Positions 1-8,210 of a stretch of DNA of 64,000 nt are shown here, in pieces. This stretch comes from Bacteroidota bacterium (GTDB lineage: Bacteria; Bacteroidota; Bacteroidia; Cytophagales; Cytophagaceae), in contig JAEWYS010000014.1 in NCBI GenBank assembly GCA_023458555.1, positions 1 through 64,000 of the forward strand. Reading direction: 5' to 3'. The position numbers were made by a program, and so were the translations under genes. Below the pieces are notes generated by a model. It saw only the letters and a list, made by a program, of their open reading frames with translations. It made no database searches and was not told where the DNA came from. How positions within the stretch are numbered: position 1 is the first letter of the stretch; the number at the start of each line of letters is the position of its first letter.

Positions 1-10
1 CTCAGCTATT

Positions 11-220
11 TCAGAGCTTGGTAAGCGCTGAACCTTTATGAACCGCAACATGATCTGTTTTGCTGCTTTTGATGGCATATTGCGGATCATCTTCCGTGGC
101 ATGGTGCGTATAGCCTTTGTAATCAAATTTTTTGGTATGTATTGCTGTAATAGTGCCGGTTACTCTTCCTGCTTCAGAGTTCCAGCTTACTTTATCCCCT
201 ACTTTGTATTTAGTTGCCAT
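11..220 (-). CDS. DUF2945 (TUDOR-like) small protein
   Basis: A 69-residue basic protein starting MATKYKVGDKVSWNSEAG, the typical opening of the DUF2945/hypervirulence-associated TUDOR family: a small beta-barrel with the K-x-G-D-x-V-x-W motif and the later 'H-A-T-EDDPQY-IKSSKTDH-A-HKG' block. I start at the ATG at 220 because the upstream in-frame extension looks non-coding and the family starts here. It lies 7 bp after the DUF488 gene on the same strand, so the two may be co-transcribed; DUF2945 and DUF488 genes often occur among stress genes. The molecular role is unknown. Family call fairly sure, function not. Confidence 0.85.
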   Translation of the reverse strand: MATKYKVGDKVSWNSEAGRVTGTITAIHTKKFDYKGYTHHATEDDPQYAIKSSKTDHVAVHKGSALTKL

Positions 221-227
221 AGCTGTG

Positions 228-776
228 TCATTGATTGAACAAATCCTGATCGTAATAAAAAACGCATTTGCCTGCGACCCTGGCAGGTGAGGTATACGGA
301 TGCTCATCTGCTTCGCCTGCTTTTCTGATATGCAGCACCTTCCAGCCCTTTGCTTTCAGATAGTCCGATACCATGGAGCGGTGACACCGCCACCAGACGG
401 CTTCGGAGCACATATACGCAACAGGCTGTTCCAGCGCACTATTTTCCAGCGTCGCGGCAGCTTTTTCAAAATCTTCTGTTTCCATATAATCGGCATATCC
501 CCTGAACGAATCATTCCGCCAGCGGTCGTTCCTTGAATCCTTCCGGACTTTTCTTCTGCCGCCCAGCTCTTCCATATGCACGTATCGGATTCCGTTCTTT
601 GCCAGGGTCTCTGCCAGATTTTCTCTGTTAAACTGAGGATACTTCCGCGATCCGGGAAAACGCCGTATATCAGCCAGCATCGTAATACCAAAAGATTGCA
701 AGGCCTGAATAAAATCATCCATGCTACGGGTCGAATGCCCGATGGTATAGATCGTATGCTGCTCTGATGCCCCCAT
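228..776 (-). CDS. DUF488 family protein
   Basis: A protein of about 182 residues with the DUF488 signature: 'IYTIGHSTRSMDDFIQAL' near the N-terminus, 'ADIRRFPGSRKYPQFNRENL', and a C-terminal 'YMCSEAVWWRCHRSMVSDYL' block with the conserved cysteine and C-H-R residues. DUF488 proteins are small soluble proteins of unknown reaction. The start at 776 (MGASEQHTIYTIGHS) is chosen from family alignment; an upstream in-frame extension to 917 contains a GC-rich hairpin and is unlikely to be coding. It is followed closely by the DUF2945 gene on the same strand. No regulatory site recognised. Confidence 0.85.
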   Translation of the reverse strand: MGASEQHTIYTIGHSTRSMDDFIQALQSFGITMLADIRRFPGSRKYPQFNRENLAETLAKNGIRYVHMEELGGRRKVRKDSRNDRWRNDSFRGYADYMETEDFEKAAATLENSALEQPVAYMCSEAVWWRCHRSMVSDYLKAKGWKVLHIRKAGEADEHPYTSPARVAGKCVFYYDQDLFNQ

Positions 777-1044
777 CTGATTAATATAATGACCTGACTT
801 CTGCAATTGTTTTAGTGATGTCAGCCATCTCATCTGCATTTTCACTCTCCGGGAACTGTCCGGCATCCCAAAAGCCGGAATTACCCGGCCGGTTTTTAGG
901 GCGGGCTTTTTATGCATCCATTGCCTTCTGGAGCCTCGGGCAACTATATAATTATTAAAAATCAGATAATTATATACAGCCTTATACTAAAAAATGGAAC
1001 AAAAAGGAAGATTAAACCCTACCAATCATGCATTGTCTGGCTTT

Positions 1045-1617
1045 CTAGTGTATGCAACCAGCATATAATCTTGCCTGAACCTTAAACACATTTCGCTCTA
1101 CCCTGCTTAACACCGCCAGCGCACTATCCGCACTACGTTCATTTTCATAAATTCCGGTTACCAGAGCAATCGTTTCTGCCCGTGCATCTTTCTTATAAAA
1201 ACGCAGATATTCCAGGCTTAGACTTTCGGAAGGAAAACGCCTTGGATAATAAGCACCTGCATACATCTCATCTTCATCATCTTCCGGTAGGATAATTAAA
1301 TTTTTAGTCTCGTCATAAAAACGTCCCAATGTATCAATTGAGCTATTAAACAGCAGACTCAGCTCAGTCATCTTTTCATGAAGACTGTAATAGTCAATAT
1401 TCGTATCCGCAACGACTATAAAACAGGTAGCATAATCAGCCTCTGTGCTGATTGCCGTTTCTTCATATGCTGTCTGTGCTTTAGCCTCGGCAATGCCCGG
1501 CACATGCTTTTGCCCAGACAGAGCTTTCTCTTCCGTTATGTCTGTCACCCCGGGTCCGCAGGCAGTCATATACATTGCCAGCATCCATCCGAAAATCCGT
1601 ATCATGGTATTGTTCAT
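1045..1617 (-). CDS. Putative lipoprotein with SPOR-like C-terminus
   Basis: A 190-residue protein with a short hydrophobic signal ending in a lipobox-like 'YMTACG', so probably an outer- or inner-membrane lipoprotein with Cys20 as the lipidated residue. The middle has an acidic stretch (LPEDDEDEMYAG). The last 50 residues (ETIALVTGIYENERSADSA... to VFKVQARLYAG) resemble the beta-alpha-beta pattern of SPOR-type domains, but the match is weak and is my inference. Stand-alone gene between the DUF488 gene and another small lipoprotein gene. Function unknown. Confidence 0.6.
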   Translation of the reverse strand: MNNTMIRIFGWMLAMYMTACGPGVTDITEEKALSGQKHVPGIAEAKAQTAYEETAISTEADYATCFIVVADTNIDYYSLHEKMTELSLLFNSSIDTLGRFYDETKNLIILPEDDEDEMYAGAYYPRRFPSESLSLEYLRFYKKDARAETIALVTGIYENERSADSALAVLSRVERNVFKVQARLYAGCIH

Positions 1618-1714
1618 TATAATCTCCTTACCGGCTGCCGGTATTTGTCATCATTTCTCTGGCATCAGCACTTCTTTGTGCTGATAATCCACTATCAGAA
1701 GCTCATTGGCGGTA

Positions 1715-1924
1715 TTACCACCCGACAAAAAAGCGGTCATCCCTGAAAAAAACACCTTCCGCTAAAAAGGCCACCTCCGTCCTTGCAAAGAGCAATTCAG
1801 GAGGCGGACACTTTTCCCCCGTTTCACCAATCATCATCCAGTTATTTATATCTATTATGGTCAGGTATGATTTTATATTTTCCCTTTCCGGCAGGCTTAT
1901 TCCCCCAGCGGCGGCACATGTCAT
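1715..1924 (-). CDS. Small hypothetical protein (doubtful)
   Basis: A possible 69-residue product whose ATG overlaps the stop codon of the upstream lipoprotein gene (ATGA at 1921-1924), the usual sign of translational coupling. The sequence (LTIIDINNWMMIGETGEKC, ARTEVAFLAEG) looks protein-like, but no family is recognised and the length is within chance. Reported because the overlap is otherwise hard to explain; it could equally be an untranslated tail. Confidence 0.3.
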   Translation of the reverse strand: MTCAAAGGISLPERENIKSYLTIIDINNWMMIGETGEKCPPPELLFARTEVAFLAEGVFFRDDRFFVGW

Positions 1925-2337
1925 TCCCAGGTTCCCATCACGGAAAAGATCACTGATTCATTTTCTACTTCCATATCTATGGGATATATTATTTTGTATT
2001 CCTTCATCCTGATGGTATCGGCTGCGATCAGTCCCGAAACATCTCCCCACAGCTGAAGCGATATATTGTCTTTTTTGTAGAGGCGGAGCCTAAGATGCGG
2101 ATGTATTCCGAATGTAACCGGAAGCGTGTATTCGCTCGGATAGATTTCGGTAGTGGCAAGCACACTTTCATCGTCTGTATTTACAACTTTAATAAACAGA
2201 TTTTCCTGCTGCGCATGATGCTTGTGATAGTGCACCAGCCTGACCGATTTCATGGTAAAAATATAACGGTCTTTTTTGCAGCCGGTCAGGATCATCAGGC
2301 ATCCTGCTATCAAAAGTATTTTTTGTATATTTTTCAT
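1921..2337 (-). CDS. Small lipoprotein, unknown function
   Basis: A 138-residue protein with a clean lipoprotein signal (MKNIQKILLIAGCLMILTGC, Cys20 as the lipidation residue) followed by KKDRY. The mature part is rich in alternating hydrophobic/polar residues (beta) and carries a His-rich stretch (HYHKHHAQQ) that could bind metal, though this is speculative. No family recognised. It stands just downstream of the efflux operon on the same strand, after a short gap, and its stop overlaps a doubtful small ORF. Confidence 0.6.
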   Translation of the reverse strand: MKNIQKILLIAGCLMILTGCKKDRYIFTMKSVRLVHYHKHHAQQENLFIKVVNTDDESVLATTEIYPSEYTLPVTFGIHPHLRLRLYKKDNISLQLWGDVSGLIAADTIRMKEYKIIYPIDMEVENESVIFSVMGTWE

Positions 2338-2382
2338 TATCAGAAACTAGTTTGAGGCACTGTTTTTTGTCCGGATACAGGG

Positions 2383-3969
2383 TTAAAACGGAGGCAGGCT
2401 CCTTTTCAGCGACGTCAGCGTCCTGTTGATATAGGGAAACAAGGAGATCAGTATAATGGTAAAAACCAGCAGTATGCAGATCATTTCATAGTAATCGACC
2501 GCAAAGCGGATCCGGCTCTGCATCTTCAAGGCTCCGTCCAGCAGCTTGGTGCCTGCTCTGACTGTACCAGCGGGACTGGCGCCATGGGACAGCAGCATCT
2601 CCTGATACCGCGAAAACACCTGACCGAAAACGGCACTTTCTTTTGATACATGAAACTGGAAGGTATTGTAATGCTTGCTGCCGGAAAACAGCTCAAAATA
2701 ATTGATGAGCGCAATACTCAGATAGAATCCGAAACAGCGCATAAACAGGCAGATTCCTGCGGCTGTTGAGCTCAGCTTTTCGGGTACGGAAGTGATGACA
2801 TACACAATGGTCGGCGTCATAAGCAGCCCCGCGCCCAGCCCCTGCAGAAGCAGAGGAGCGTAAAACGCTTCTTCATTGGCCTGCGGAATAAACAGGAAAA
2901 TCATCCAGGCATGGTACACAAGCAGCAGCAGAAAGCCATAGATCCACAGCAGCCTGATCGGTTTGTGGTGTAAAACATAGATACAGGCAAGCACTACACC
3001 GGTAACGATACCGGCTATATTCCACAGGGTAATGTATCCTACATGTATGGGATCCAGCCCGAGAACAAACTGAAAATGTCCGGTGGCTATACCAAAAGCA
3101 AAGCGGCAGATATAGAATACCAGCAGGATCACACCTCCTACCCAGAAGTTTCTGTACCTAAATACTTCCAGGTAAAAATACGGACGCTTCATCCTGAGCT
3201 GCCTGACAATAAAAATGACGGTCAGAACTCCGATGGCTATGCAGCTGTAATAGATCCGCTGATCATCGAGCCAGTAATACTGCTGGCCGTATACCATAAC
3301 ATAGCCGGTAAGGCTGAGCATAACGGCATAAAACAAAAAACTTGCCCAGTCCAACTGATACAAGGGAAACTTGGTAGTAAGCCTCACATCGTTCATGATC
3401 AGCAGAAGCAGAACCAGGCTGGGCAAGTAAGAAAACATCGCACATTTGTAAAGAACATTGAAATTGAATGCGTCAACTACCTCGGCTGTAGCAAAAGTAT
3501 TAAACGGTATCATGGAGATCAGCATTCCGAAAAATATGGAATATCCGATCGTACGGGCCTGCTCTGTGCGGAGCTGCATGAAGATCATGGTCAGCGACAG
3601 ATTGACTGTCATGGTAAAAGCCATACCCTGTATAAATCTGAAAATAAACAGAAACGCCACCTCTTCCGTTGCAAAACAGATATAGGAGCTCGCTATCTGT
3701 ATAAAGGTGATAATGATAAAGTATTCCCTGGCTGCCAGAAAGCTGAAAAAACGCCTTTCCAGTGAAAAGAAGCTGGTATATCCGGCATAAAACAAAACAA
3801 CCGAAAAGTACACATCATTGATTTCGATACCGGTATTGCCGGCTGCCGCGTTTACATTGGTAAGGGGCAGAAAAAACAAAACCAGACTGGGGAGCAGCAC
3901 GATAAATAAAGTAAACTTTATCAGCCATTCCGGTACCCATTGCTTAAATAAAAACCGATGAATCTGCAT
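2383..3969 (-). CDS. MFS efflux transporter, DHA2/EmrB-like
   Basis: A 528-residue membrane protein with about 14 predicted helices, the size and topology of DHA2 drug:proton antiporters. It begins with a hydrophobic segment (LIKFTLFIVLLPSLVLFFLPL) after a short basic cytoplasmic start, and carries 'FRFIQGMAFTMTVNLSLTMIF', equivalent to the motif-C/motif-B region of this family. It is the last gene of a three-gene operon: tolC (5038-6381), hlyD (3972-5036), then this gene, with 1-2 bp spacing. Together they would form a tripartite pump spanning both membranes. The divergent AraC regulator probably controls it. Substrate unknown. Confidence 0.85.
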   Translation of the reverse strand: MQIHRFLFKQWVPEWLIKFTLFIVLLPSLVLFFLPLTNVNAAAGNTGIEINDVYFSVVLFYAGYTSFFSLERRFFSFLAAREYFIIITFIQIASSYICFATEEVAFLFIFRFIQGMAFTMTVNLSLTMIFMQLRTEQARTIGYSIFFGMLISMIPFNTFATAEVVDAFNFNVLYKCAMFSYLPSLVLLLLIMNDVRLTTKFPLYQLDWASFLFYAVMLSLTGYVMVYGQQYYWLDDQRIYYSCIAIGVLTVIFIVRQLRMKRPYFYLEVFRYRNFWVGGVILLVFYICRFAFGIATGHFQFVLGLDPIHVGYITLWNIAGIVTGVVLACIYVLHHKPIRLLWIYGFLLLLVYHAWMIFLFIPQANEEAFYAPLLLQGLGAGLLMTPTIVYVITSVPEKLSSTAAGICLFMRCFGFYLSIALINYFELFSGSKHYNTFQFHVSKESAVFGQVFSRYQEMLLSHGASPAGTVRAGTKLLDGALKMQSRIRFAVDYYEMICILLVFTIILISLFPYINRTLTSLKRSLPPF

Positions 3970-3971
3970 TT

Positions 3972-5036
3972 TCAGCCCTGATCTTTAGCGATGGAAACAT
4001 TTACATTCATTCCGACCTTCAGCAGATCCAGCTCCCCCTTTTCGCCTACCACTCTGATACGGACCGGAACCCGCTGCACAATTTTCACATAATTGCCGGT
4101 CGAATTGTCCGGAGGCAGCAGGGAAAAGCTCGACCCGGTCGCCGGCGACAAAGAAATAATTACCCCTTTGAAAATCCTGTCGGGATACGCATCAGCCGTA
4201 AACTCGGCCGTATCACCAATGCACATAGACGCTATCTGGGTTTCCTTGTAGTTTGCGACCACCCATTTGTCCGTTTCCTTATTTACTATATATCCCAGCA
4301 CCTCTCCCACATCAATCATCTGCCCTTTTTCGATTGTTCTTCTCCCCATTACCCCATCGTAGGAGGCCGTAATTACCGTATAGGAAACATCCAGCCTGTG
4401 CCGGTCCAGCAGCGCTTCCAGCCGCCGGATCTCCGCCCTGATCACGGCAATATGCGCTCTGGCATCGTCTATCTCCGACAGAGAGGCCAGATAGATATCA
4501 TTGGCCGACTGGTACTCCGCCACTGCAACTGTACAGGCTGCTTCCACAGCTTCCAGCTGCTGCCTGGTCGCCGACTCCTCCTTCACCAGCTTGCGGTACC
4601 GCTCCTGCTCCAGCTCCTGCTTCCAGAGGATAGCTCCGGCAGATGATACCAGCGACTTATTTGCCTGAGCCCGCCGGTTGAGCGTGGTCACTTTTACTTC
4701 CCAGACTTTCAGCTGGGCATGGGCATTCATAAGGGCCGCCTCTGTCTGGGCTTCCTGTATCTTGTATTCCCGGTCATCGATCAGCAGCAGGGTGTCGCCT
4801 TTTTTCACCGGCTGATTTTCATCAAACTTTACCGCGACAATAAATCCTCCGGCTCTTGATATGACAGGATTGACATATTCCTGCACCTGCGCATCATTTG
4901 TCTTTTCGTTTTTGCAGATATCCCACAGGGTAACTATACCCCAGATCAGTAAAACGACTCCTGTGCAGCCGGCAATCCAGGTCGTAATAGTGGTAATGAC
5001 TTTGTCTGTATAATGACGTTTGGAAGCGGTTTTCAT
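3972..5036 (-). CDS. HlyD/EmrA-family periplasmic adaptor
   Basis: A 354-residue membrane fusion protein: an N-terminal membrane anchor (TTWIAGCTGVVLLIWGIVTLW), a biotinyl-lipoyl-like half (VNPVISRAGGFIVAVKFDENQPVKKGD, then 'LLLIDDREYKIQEAQTEAAL'), a long alpha-helical hairpin, and the return half 'VITASYDGVMGRRTIEKGQMID'. It ends in a beta-barrel domain (VKIVQRVPVRIRV). This is the EmrA/HlyD layout. It lies between tolC and the MFS gene with almost no spacing, so it should link the inner-membrane pump to the outer-membrane channel. Confidence 0.9.
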   Translation of the reverse strand: MKTASKRHYTDKVITTITTWIAGCTGVVLLIWGIVTLWDICKNEKTNDAQVQEYVNPVISRAGGFIVAVKFDENQPVKKGDTLLLIDDREYKIQEAQTEAALMNAHAQLKVWEVKVTTLNRRAQANKSLVSSAGAILWKQELEQERYRKLVKEESATRQQLEAVEAACTVAVAEYQSANDIYLASLSEIDDARAHIAVIRAEIRRLEALLDRHRLDVSYTVITASYDGVMGRRTIEKGQMIDVGEVLGYIVNKETDKWVVANYKETQIASMCIGDTAEFTADAYPDRIFKGVIISLSPATGSSFSLLPPDNSTGNYVKIVQRVPVRIRVVGEKGELDLLKVGMNVNVSIAKDQG

Positions 5037-5037
5037 C

Positions 5038-6381
5038 TCAAAGATTTCCTAGTACATTTTGCAATTGATAATATCGATACTGAGCTTCAATCCGGGCGGA
5101 AGCAAGTTCAAACCGTGTCTGCAGAACCTGTATGTCCGCATCCAGCAAATCCGTTATCAAAGCCGTCTGGTTTAAATAGTTGTTTTTTATAATCCGGGCA
5201 TTTTCATCGGCATGAGCAATATTGGTCCGGGCTACCCCGATGCGCACGAGCGCTTCTTTAAAGCGGACGTAGGTCTCATACACCTGCTGCCTGATCTTGT
5301 CTTCGGTATCATGATGCTCCATTTCTTCTTTCCTGAGCTCCAGCGAAGCAATCTTCATTTTGGGCACATTCATATACAGAGCCGATACCGGAAAGCTGGC
5401 CTTTACCCCCATTACTCCCAGCATATAGTTGCCGGGCGAGTACGGAAAAAGAAATATCTGCGGATTGGCTAAGAAAAAATCACCGTACAATCCCACCTTC
5501 GGACTTACATTGGCTCTTGTATACCGGAGCTCAAGGGCTTTGAGGGCAGTTTTCTTTTCCGATATGTGATATTCAAAGGAGTTATGAAACGCTTCGTGCA
5601 GATATTCTTCATAGGAATTCAGCGCGATCGCCTCCGGATCTGTCTTTTCGACCGGAATGACCGGCTGTGCATCGGGCAGCCCCAGTATGATGTTCAGCTT
5701 CTGATTGGCAATAGCAATATCGTTTTCGATCTGTACCAGCATCAGTCTCTGATTGGACAGCTTCAGCTCAATTCTCAGCTCGTCGCTTTTCAGCACCACG
5801 CCATTGCGCAGCAGATGCCGGATTTCCTCCAGCTGCTTTTCCTGATTAATGATATCATTGACCATCAGATCCCTGTATACCATACTGCGCTGCAAATCCA
5901 GGTAATACAACGAGGCCTGCAGCTTTATCTCAGAAACTGTAAATTTCCTTTGCTCATCAAGGATTTCGTACCGGATTTTCTTCTTATCGATCGTCAGATT
6001 GATTTTATTACCATTGTAAACGGGGAGATACAGATCCGTACCCAGCCGGTAGAGCGTATGGATCACCTCGTGCTGCTCGGGCTTGTTCAGCAAGCCGCGG
6101 CTGTATACAGCAAGATTGGTGGCATGCTCGATAAAGCCCCTGACATCCCACTCCGGAAGGCGCTCAAACTTTGCTTCCCTTACCTCACCCCTGCCTATCT
6201 CCGTTTCAAACTCGGCCAGCTTGATTTTTTTGCTGCTTTCAACAGCCTTTTCCCAGATTTCGTCCATTGACAAAGGCAGCGCAGCCGTATCTGCCGATAT
6301 TGGATTATGCTGAGAAAAAAGCAACGTAAACCTGAAAGTAAACAGGCAGCACCACACTACCTTTTTGAGAAAGCGAAACAT
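5038..6381 (-). CDS. TolC-family outer-membrane efflux protein
   Basis: A 447-residue precursor with a signal peptide ending near LLFSQHNPIS, followed by the two-fold repeated long-helix pattern of outer-membrane efflux proteins (first repeat with 'KIKLAEFETEIGRGEVREAK', second with 'ALELRYTRANVSPKVGLYGD'). It is the first gene of the efflux operon, with one base between its stop and the hlyD start, and is divergent from the AraC gene. A TAnnTTTG-type -7 box (6404-6411, minus strand) lies about 23 bp upstream of the ATG. Confidence 0.88.
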   Translation of the reverse strand: MFRFLKKVVWCCLFTFRFTLLFSQHNPISADTAALPLSMDEIWEKAVESSKKIKLAEFETEIGRGEVREAKFERLPEWDVRGFIEHATNLAVYSRGLLNKPEQHEVIHTLYRLGTDLYLPVYNGNKINLTIDKKKIRYEILDEQRKFTVSEIKLQASLYYLDLQRSMVYRDLMVNDIINQEKQLEEIRHLLRNGVVLKSDELRIELKLSNQRLMLVQIENDIAIANQKLNIILGLPDAQPVIPVEKTDPEAIALNSYEEYLHEAFHNSFEYHISEKKTALKALELRYTRANVSPKVGLYGDFFLANPQIFLFPYSPGNYMLGVMGVKASFPVSALYMNVPKMKIASLELRKEEMEHHDTEDKIRQQVYETYVRFKEALVRIGVARTNIAHADENARIIKNNYLNQTALITDLLDADIQVLQTRFELASARIEAQYRYYQLQNVLGNL

Positions 6382-6403
6382 TTGTTTTGTCCTATTTATG
6401 GGG

Positions 6404-6411
6404 CAAAATTA
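6404..6411 (-). promoter_or_regulatory. Bacteroidota -7 box for the tolC operon
   Basis: On the minus strand this reads TAATTTTG, an exact TAnnTTTG. It would place transcription start near 6397 and give a leader of about 16 nt before the tolC ATG at 6381. No clear -33 TTTG at the usual spacing is seen. Confidence 0.5.
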
Positions 6412-6462
6412 TTCGCTTTTTCGCATTCCGAATTATTCAAAACAGACGAAAGTTTATCTGTT

Positions 6463-6486
6463 CCGGCCATATAATCATACGGCCGG
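6463..6486. promoter_or_regulatory. Inverted repeat between divergent tolC and araC promoters
   Basis: Perfect 6-bp arms CCGGCC and GGCCGG separated by 12 bp of AT-rich sequence, between the two divergent -7 boxes. A plausible operator for the AraC-type regulator at 6638. The GC-rich arms stand out in an otherwise AT-rich intergenic region. Confidence 0.35.
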
Positions 6487-6604
6487 CCTCATATATAAGC
6501 CCACTGGCACAAATTGAACTTTACCAATATTTTTTTGAAGAAAAAAAGACCCTTTTCCGTACAAATATTTTTCCTTTTCCGACAAAAAACTCCGGATTAC
6601 AAGC

Positions 6605-6612
6605 TATCTTTG
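6605..6612 (+). promoter_or_regulatory. Bacteroidota -7 box for the araC gene
   Basis: TATCTTTG, an exact TAnnTTTG, ending 25 bp before the ATG at 6638. It supports this ATG as the start and a short leader. Confidence 0.55.
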
Positions 6613-6637
6613 CAAAGATAATTTCGACGAAAATATC

Positions 6638-7423
6638 ATGGGGTTAATAGCGTCTTTGCCTGAGATTGATAAGGATCCGTTTTCTGTTTATGTAATGCAT
6701 GAACGTTCGGAAAAATTTATACCCAGCCATACACATACCAAGGGACAGCTGTCCTATGTGGAAGGCGGTCTTGCGTATGTACAGGTCAAAGACCGCTGCT
6801 ATGTAATCCCGGCCAGGCATTACTTCTGGATACCCAGAGGACTGGCGCACGTATTAAAGATAGGCCATTCGGGTACCGTACTGCGATCGCTGTTTTTTTA
6901 TGCGCACGATGATTCCAAGCATACGTTTTACTCACAAATAGGCATCTATCCGATCAATGAGCTGCTGGTACAGATGATCAAATACTCGGAATCCTGGGAT
7001 GGTGATATTATTCCGGACGACAACCGGTATTCATTCCTGACGGTGATAAAAAATATCCTGCCGGAAATCAGCGACCGGAAAATTCCTATTGCCCTGCCTT
7101 TTACCGAAAACGAACGGATGCAGCCTATTTTGAGATACATTGAAGCCAATTATTCGGAAGGGCATTCTCTCAAAGAGTTAAGCCTGAAATTTGCTCTGAG
7201 CGAACGGACCTTATCCCGCCTGTTTCAGTCTACACTCAATATGTCGTTTCTCCAGTATCTCAAGCTATTCCGGATGGTAAAGGCCATTGAGCTGATGCTC
7301 CAGACCGAGCTCTCATTAAGTGAAATTGCGTATTCTGTAGGCTATCAGAATATTTCTTCCTTCAGCGCCTCATTCCACAAGCTGACCAATTACAGACCGT
7401 CTGATTTCAAAAGAGACATCTGA
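6638..7423 (+). CDS. AraC-family transcriptional regulator
   Basis: A 261-residue protein: an N-terminal cupin-like sensing domain (PSHTHTKGQLSYVEGGLAYV, with the W-I-P-R-G-L-A-H block near residues 64-71) and a C-terminal pair of helix-turn-helix motifs (SLKELSLKFALSERTLSRLF, then 'LSEIAYSVGYQNISSFSASF'). The His-rich cupin start is typical of the AraC_binding group that controls adjacent efflux genes. It is divergent from the tolC-hlyD-MFS operon with a 256-bp shared regulatory region, so it is the likely regulator of that pump. Inducer unknown. Confidence 0.88.
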   Translation: MGLIASLPEIDKDPFSVYVMHERSEKFIPSHTHTKGQLSYVEGGLAYVQVKDRCYVIPARHYFWIPRGLAHVLKIGHSGTVLRSLFFYAHDDSKHTFYSQIGIYPINELLVQMIKYSESWDGDIIPDDNRYSFLTVIKNILPEISDRKIPIALPFTENERMQPILRYIEANYSEGHSLKELSLKFALSERTLSRLFQSTLNMSFLQYLKLFRMVKAIELMLQTELSLSEIAYSVGYQNISSFSASFHKLTNYRPSDFKRDI

Positions 7424-7777
7424 CAGGCTTCTTATTACTTACCTTTCTGCGCGCTGTAGCATAGCTAAAGACTAAGGCCCTATGGATCAGGTCGCTGATT
7501 TTTCAATGCCACACTATAGGCTGAGACTTCCGCAGACTTCGAGAGCCTGAGCCTGCGGACTCCGAAATCCGATTCCTGTCTCGCTGTGCTCCTTAAGCCG
7601 CAGGCTTTAAATCTCCTCCCCGGAAAGGAATACAACCTAATTTATCTCCTTGTCTGAAAATAAGAAACCTGATCCTGCATAGCTATCTTCCTTCGCTCCT
7701 TTTTGACAATTATTACTGATCTCTAGACATGTATGCTTCAAATCCCGGCCTGTAAAAAATAAGCTCTTTTTATTTGC
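7424..7777. other. Intergenic region, no gene seen
   Basis: About 350 bp without a convincing reading frame on either strand. It holds a short hairpin around 7593-7610 (AAGCC-GCA-GGCTT) and GC-rich CTGCGG/CCGCAG words near 7530-7560 that could fold back on each other. It separates the AraC gene from the ArsR operator region. Possibly the decayed remnant of a gene, but I cannot show this. Confidence 0.4.
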
Positions 7778-7818
7778 GCAACCAAATAGTTGCATTTATA
7801 TTTGCAACTATATAGTTT
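7778..7818 (+). promoter_or_regulatory. ArsR-type operator overlapping the promoter
   Basis: Three overlapping palindromic elements: GCAAC-CAAATA-GTTGC at 7778-7793; ATAGTTGCA (7786-7794) against TGCAACTAT (7803-7811), a perfect 9-bp inverted repeat; and AACTATATAGTT (7807-7818). An exact -7 box TATATTTG (7797-7804) lies between the arms, so a bound dimer would block RNA polymerase. This is the arrangement expected for autorepression by the ArsR-type protein encoded at 7890. Confidence 0.7.
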
Positions 7819-7889
7819 CATATTAGTTATTCACAGGAACTACCGTCAGTTGCTGTCAGAATGATTATGGCTCACACAACGCAGATACC

Positions 7890-8210
7890 ATGAGAAGAGA
7901 TGTATTTCAGGCCATAGCCGACCCGACCCGCCGCGCAATCATAGCGCTTATTGCTCTACAGGCCATGACTCCCAATGCCATTGCCGAACATTTTAACACA
8001 TCCAGGCAGGCTGTTTCCAAGCACCTGCGTATCCTCACCGAATGTGAGCTGATCCAATCCCGCCCTCAGGGCAGGGAAATATATTATCACCTCGAAATAG
8101 AAAAAATGAAAGAAATAGACCAGTGGCTGGAACAGTTCAGAAAAATCTGGGAACAGCGCTTCTCGCAGCTGGACGATGTATTATCAACGCTTAAAAACAA
8201 ACAAAAATGA
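7890..8210 (+). CDS. ArsR-family winged-helix repressor
   Basis: A 106-residue protein with the ArsR fold: 'MRRDVFQAIADPTRRAIIAL' (helix with D-P-T-R-R), 'MTPNAIAEHFNTSRQAVSKH' recognition helix region, and the wing 'LIQSRPQGREIYYHL'. The R-R-D-V-F-Q-A-I-A-D-P-T-R start is typical of the non-metal ArsR members paired with SRPBCC (AHSA1) proteins; no metal-binding Cys motif is visible. Its stop overlaps the ATG of the next gene (ATGA at 8207-8210). The upstream palindromes at 7778-7818 are its likely operator. Confidence 0.9.
   Translation: MRRDVFQAIADPTRRAIIALIALQAMTPNAIAEHFNTSRQAVSKHLRILTECELIQSRPQGREIYYHLEIEKMKEIDQWLEQFRKIWEQRFSQLDDVLSTLKNKQK

Noticed and set aside
3043..3765. 240-residue plus-strand frame opposite the MFS gene
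   Set aside because: Antisense to a clear membrane transporter; composition (many H, K, Q) is that of a mirror frame and no domain is visible.
5566..6270. 234-residue plus-strand frame opposite tolC
   Set aside because: Mirror frame of a well-supported outer-membrane efflux gene.
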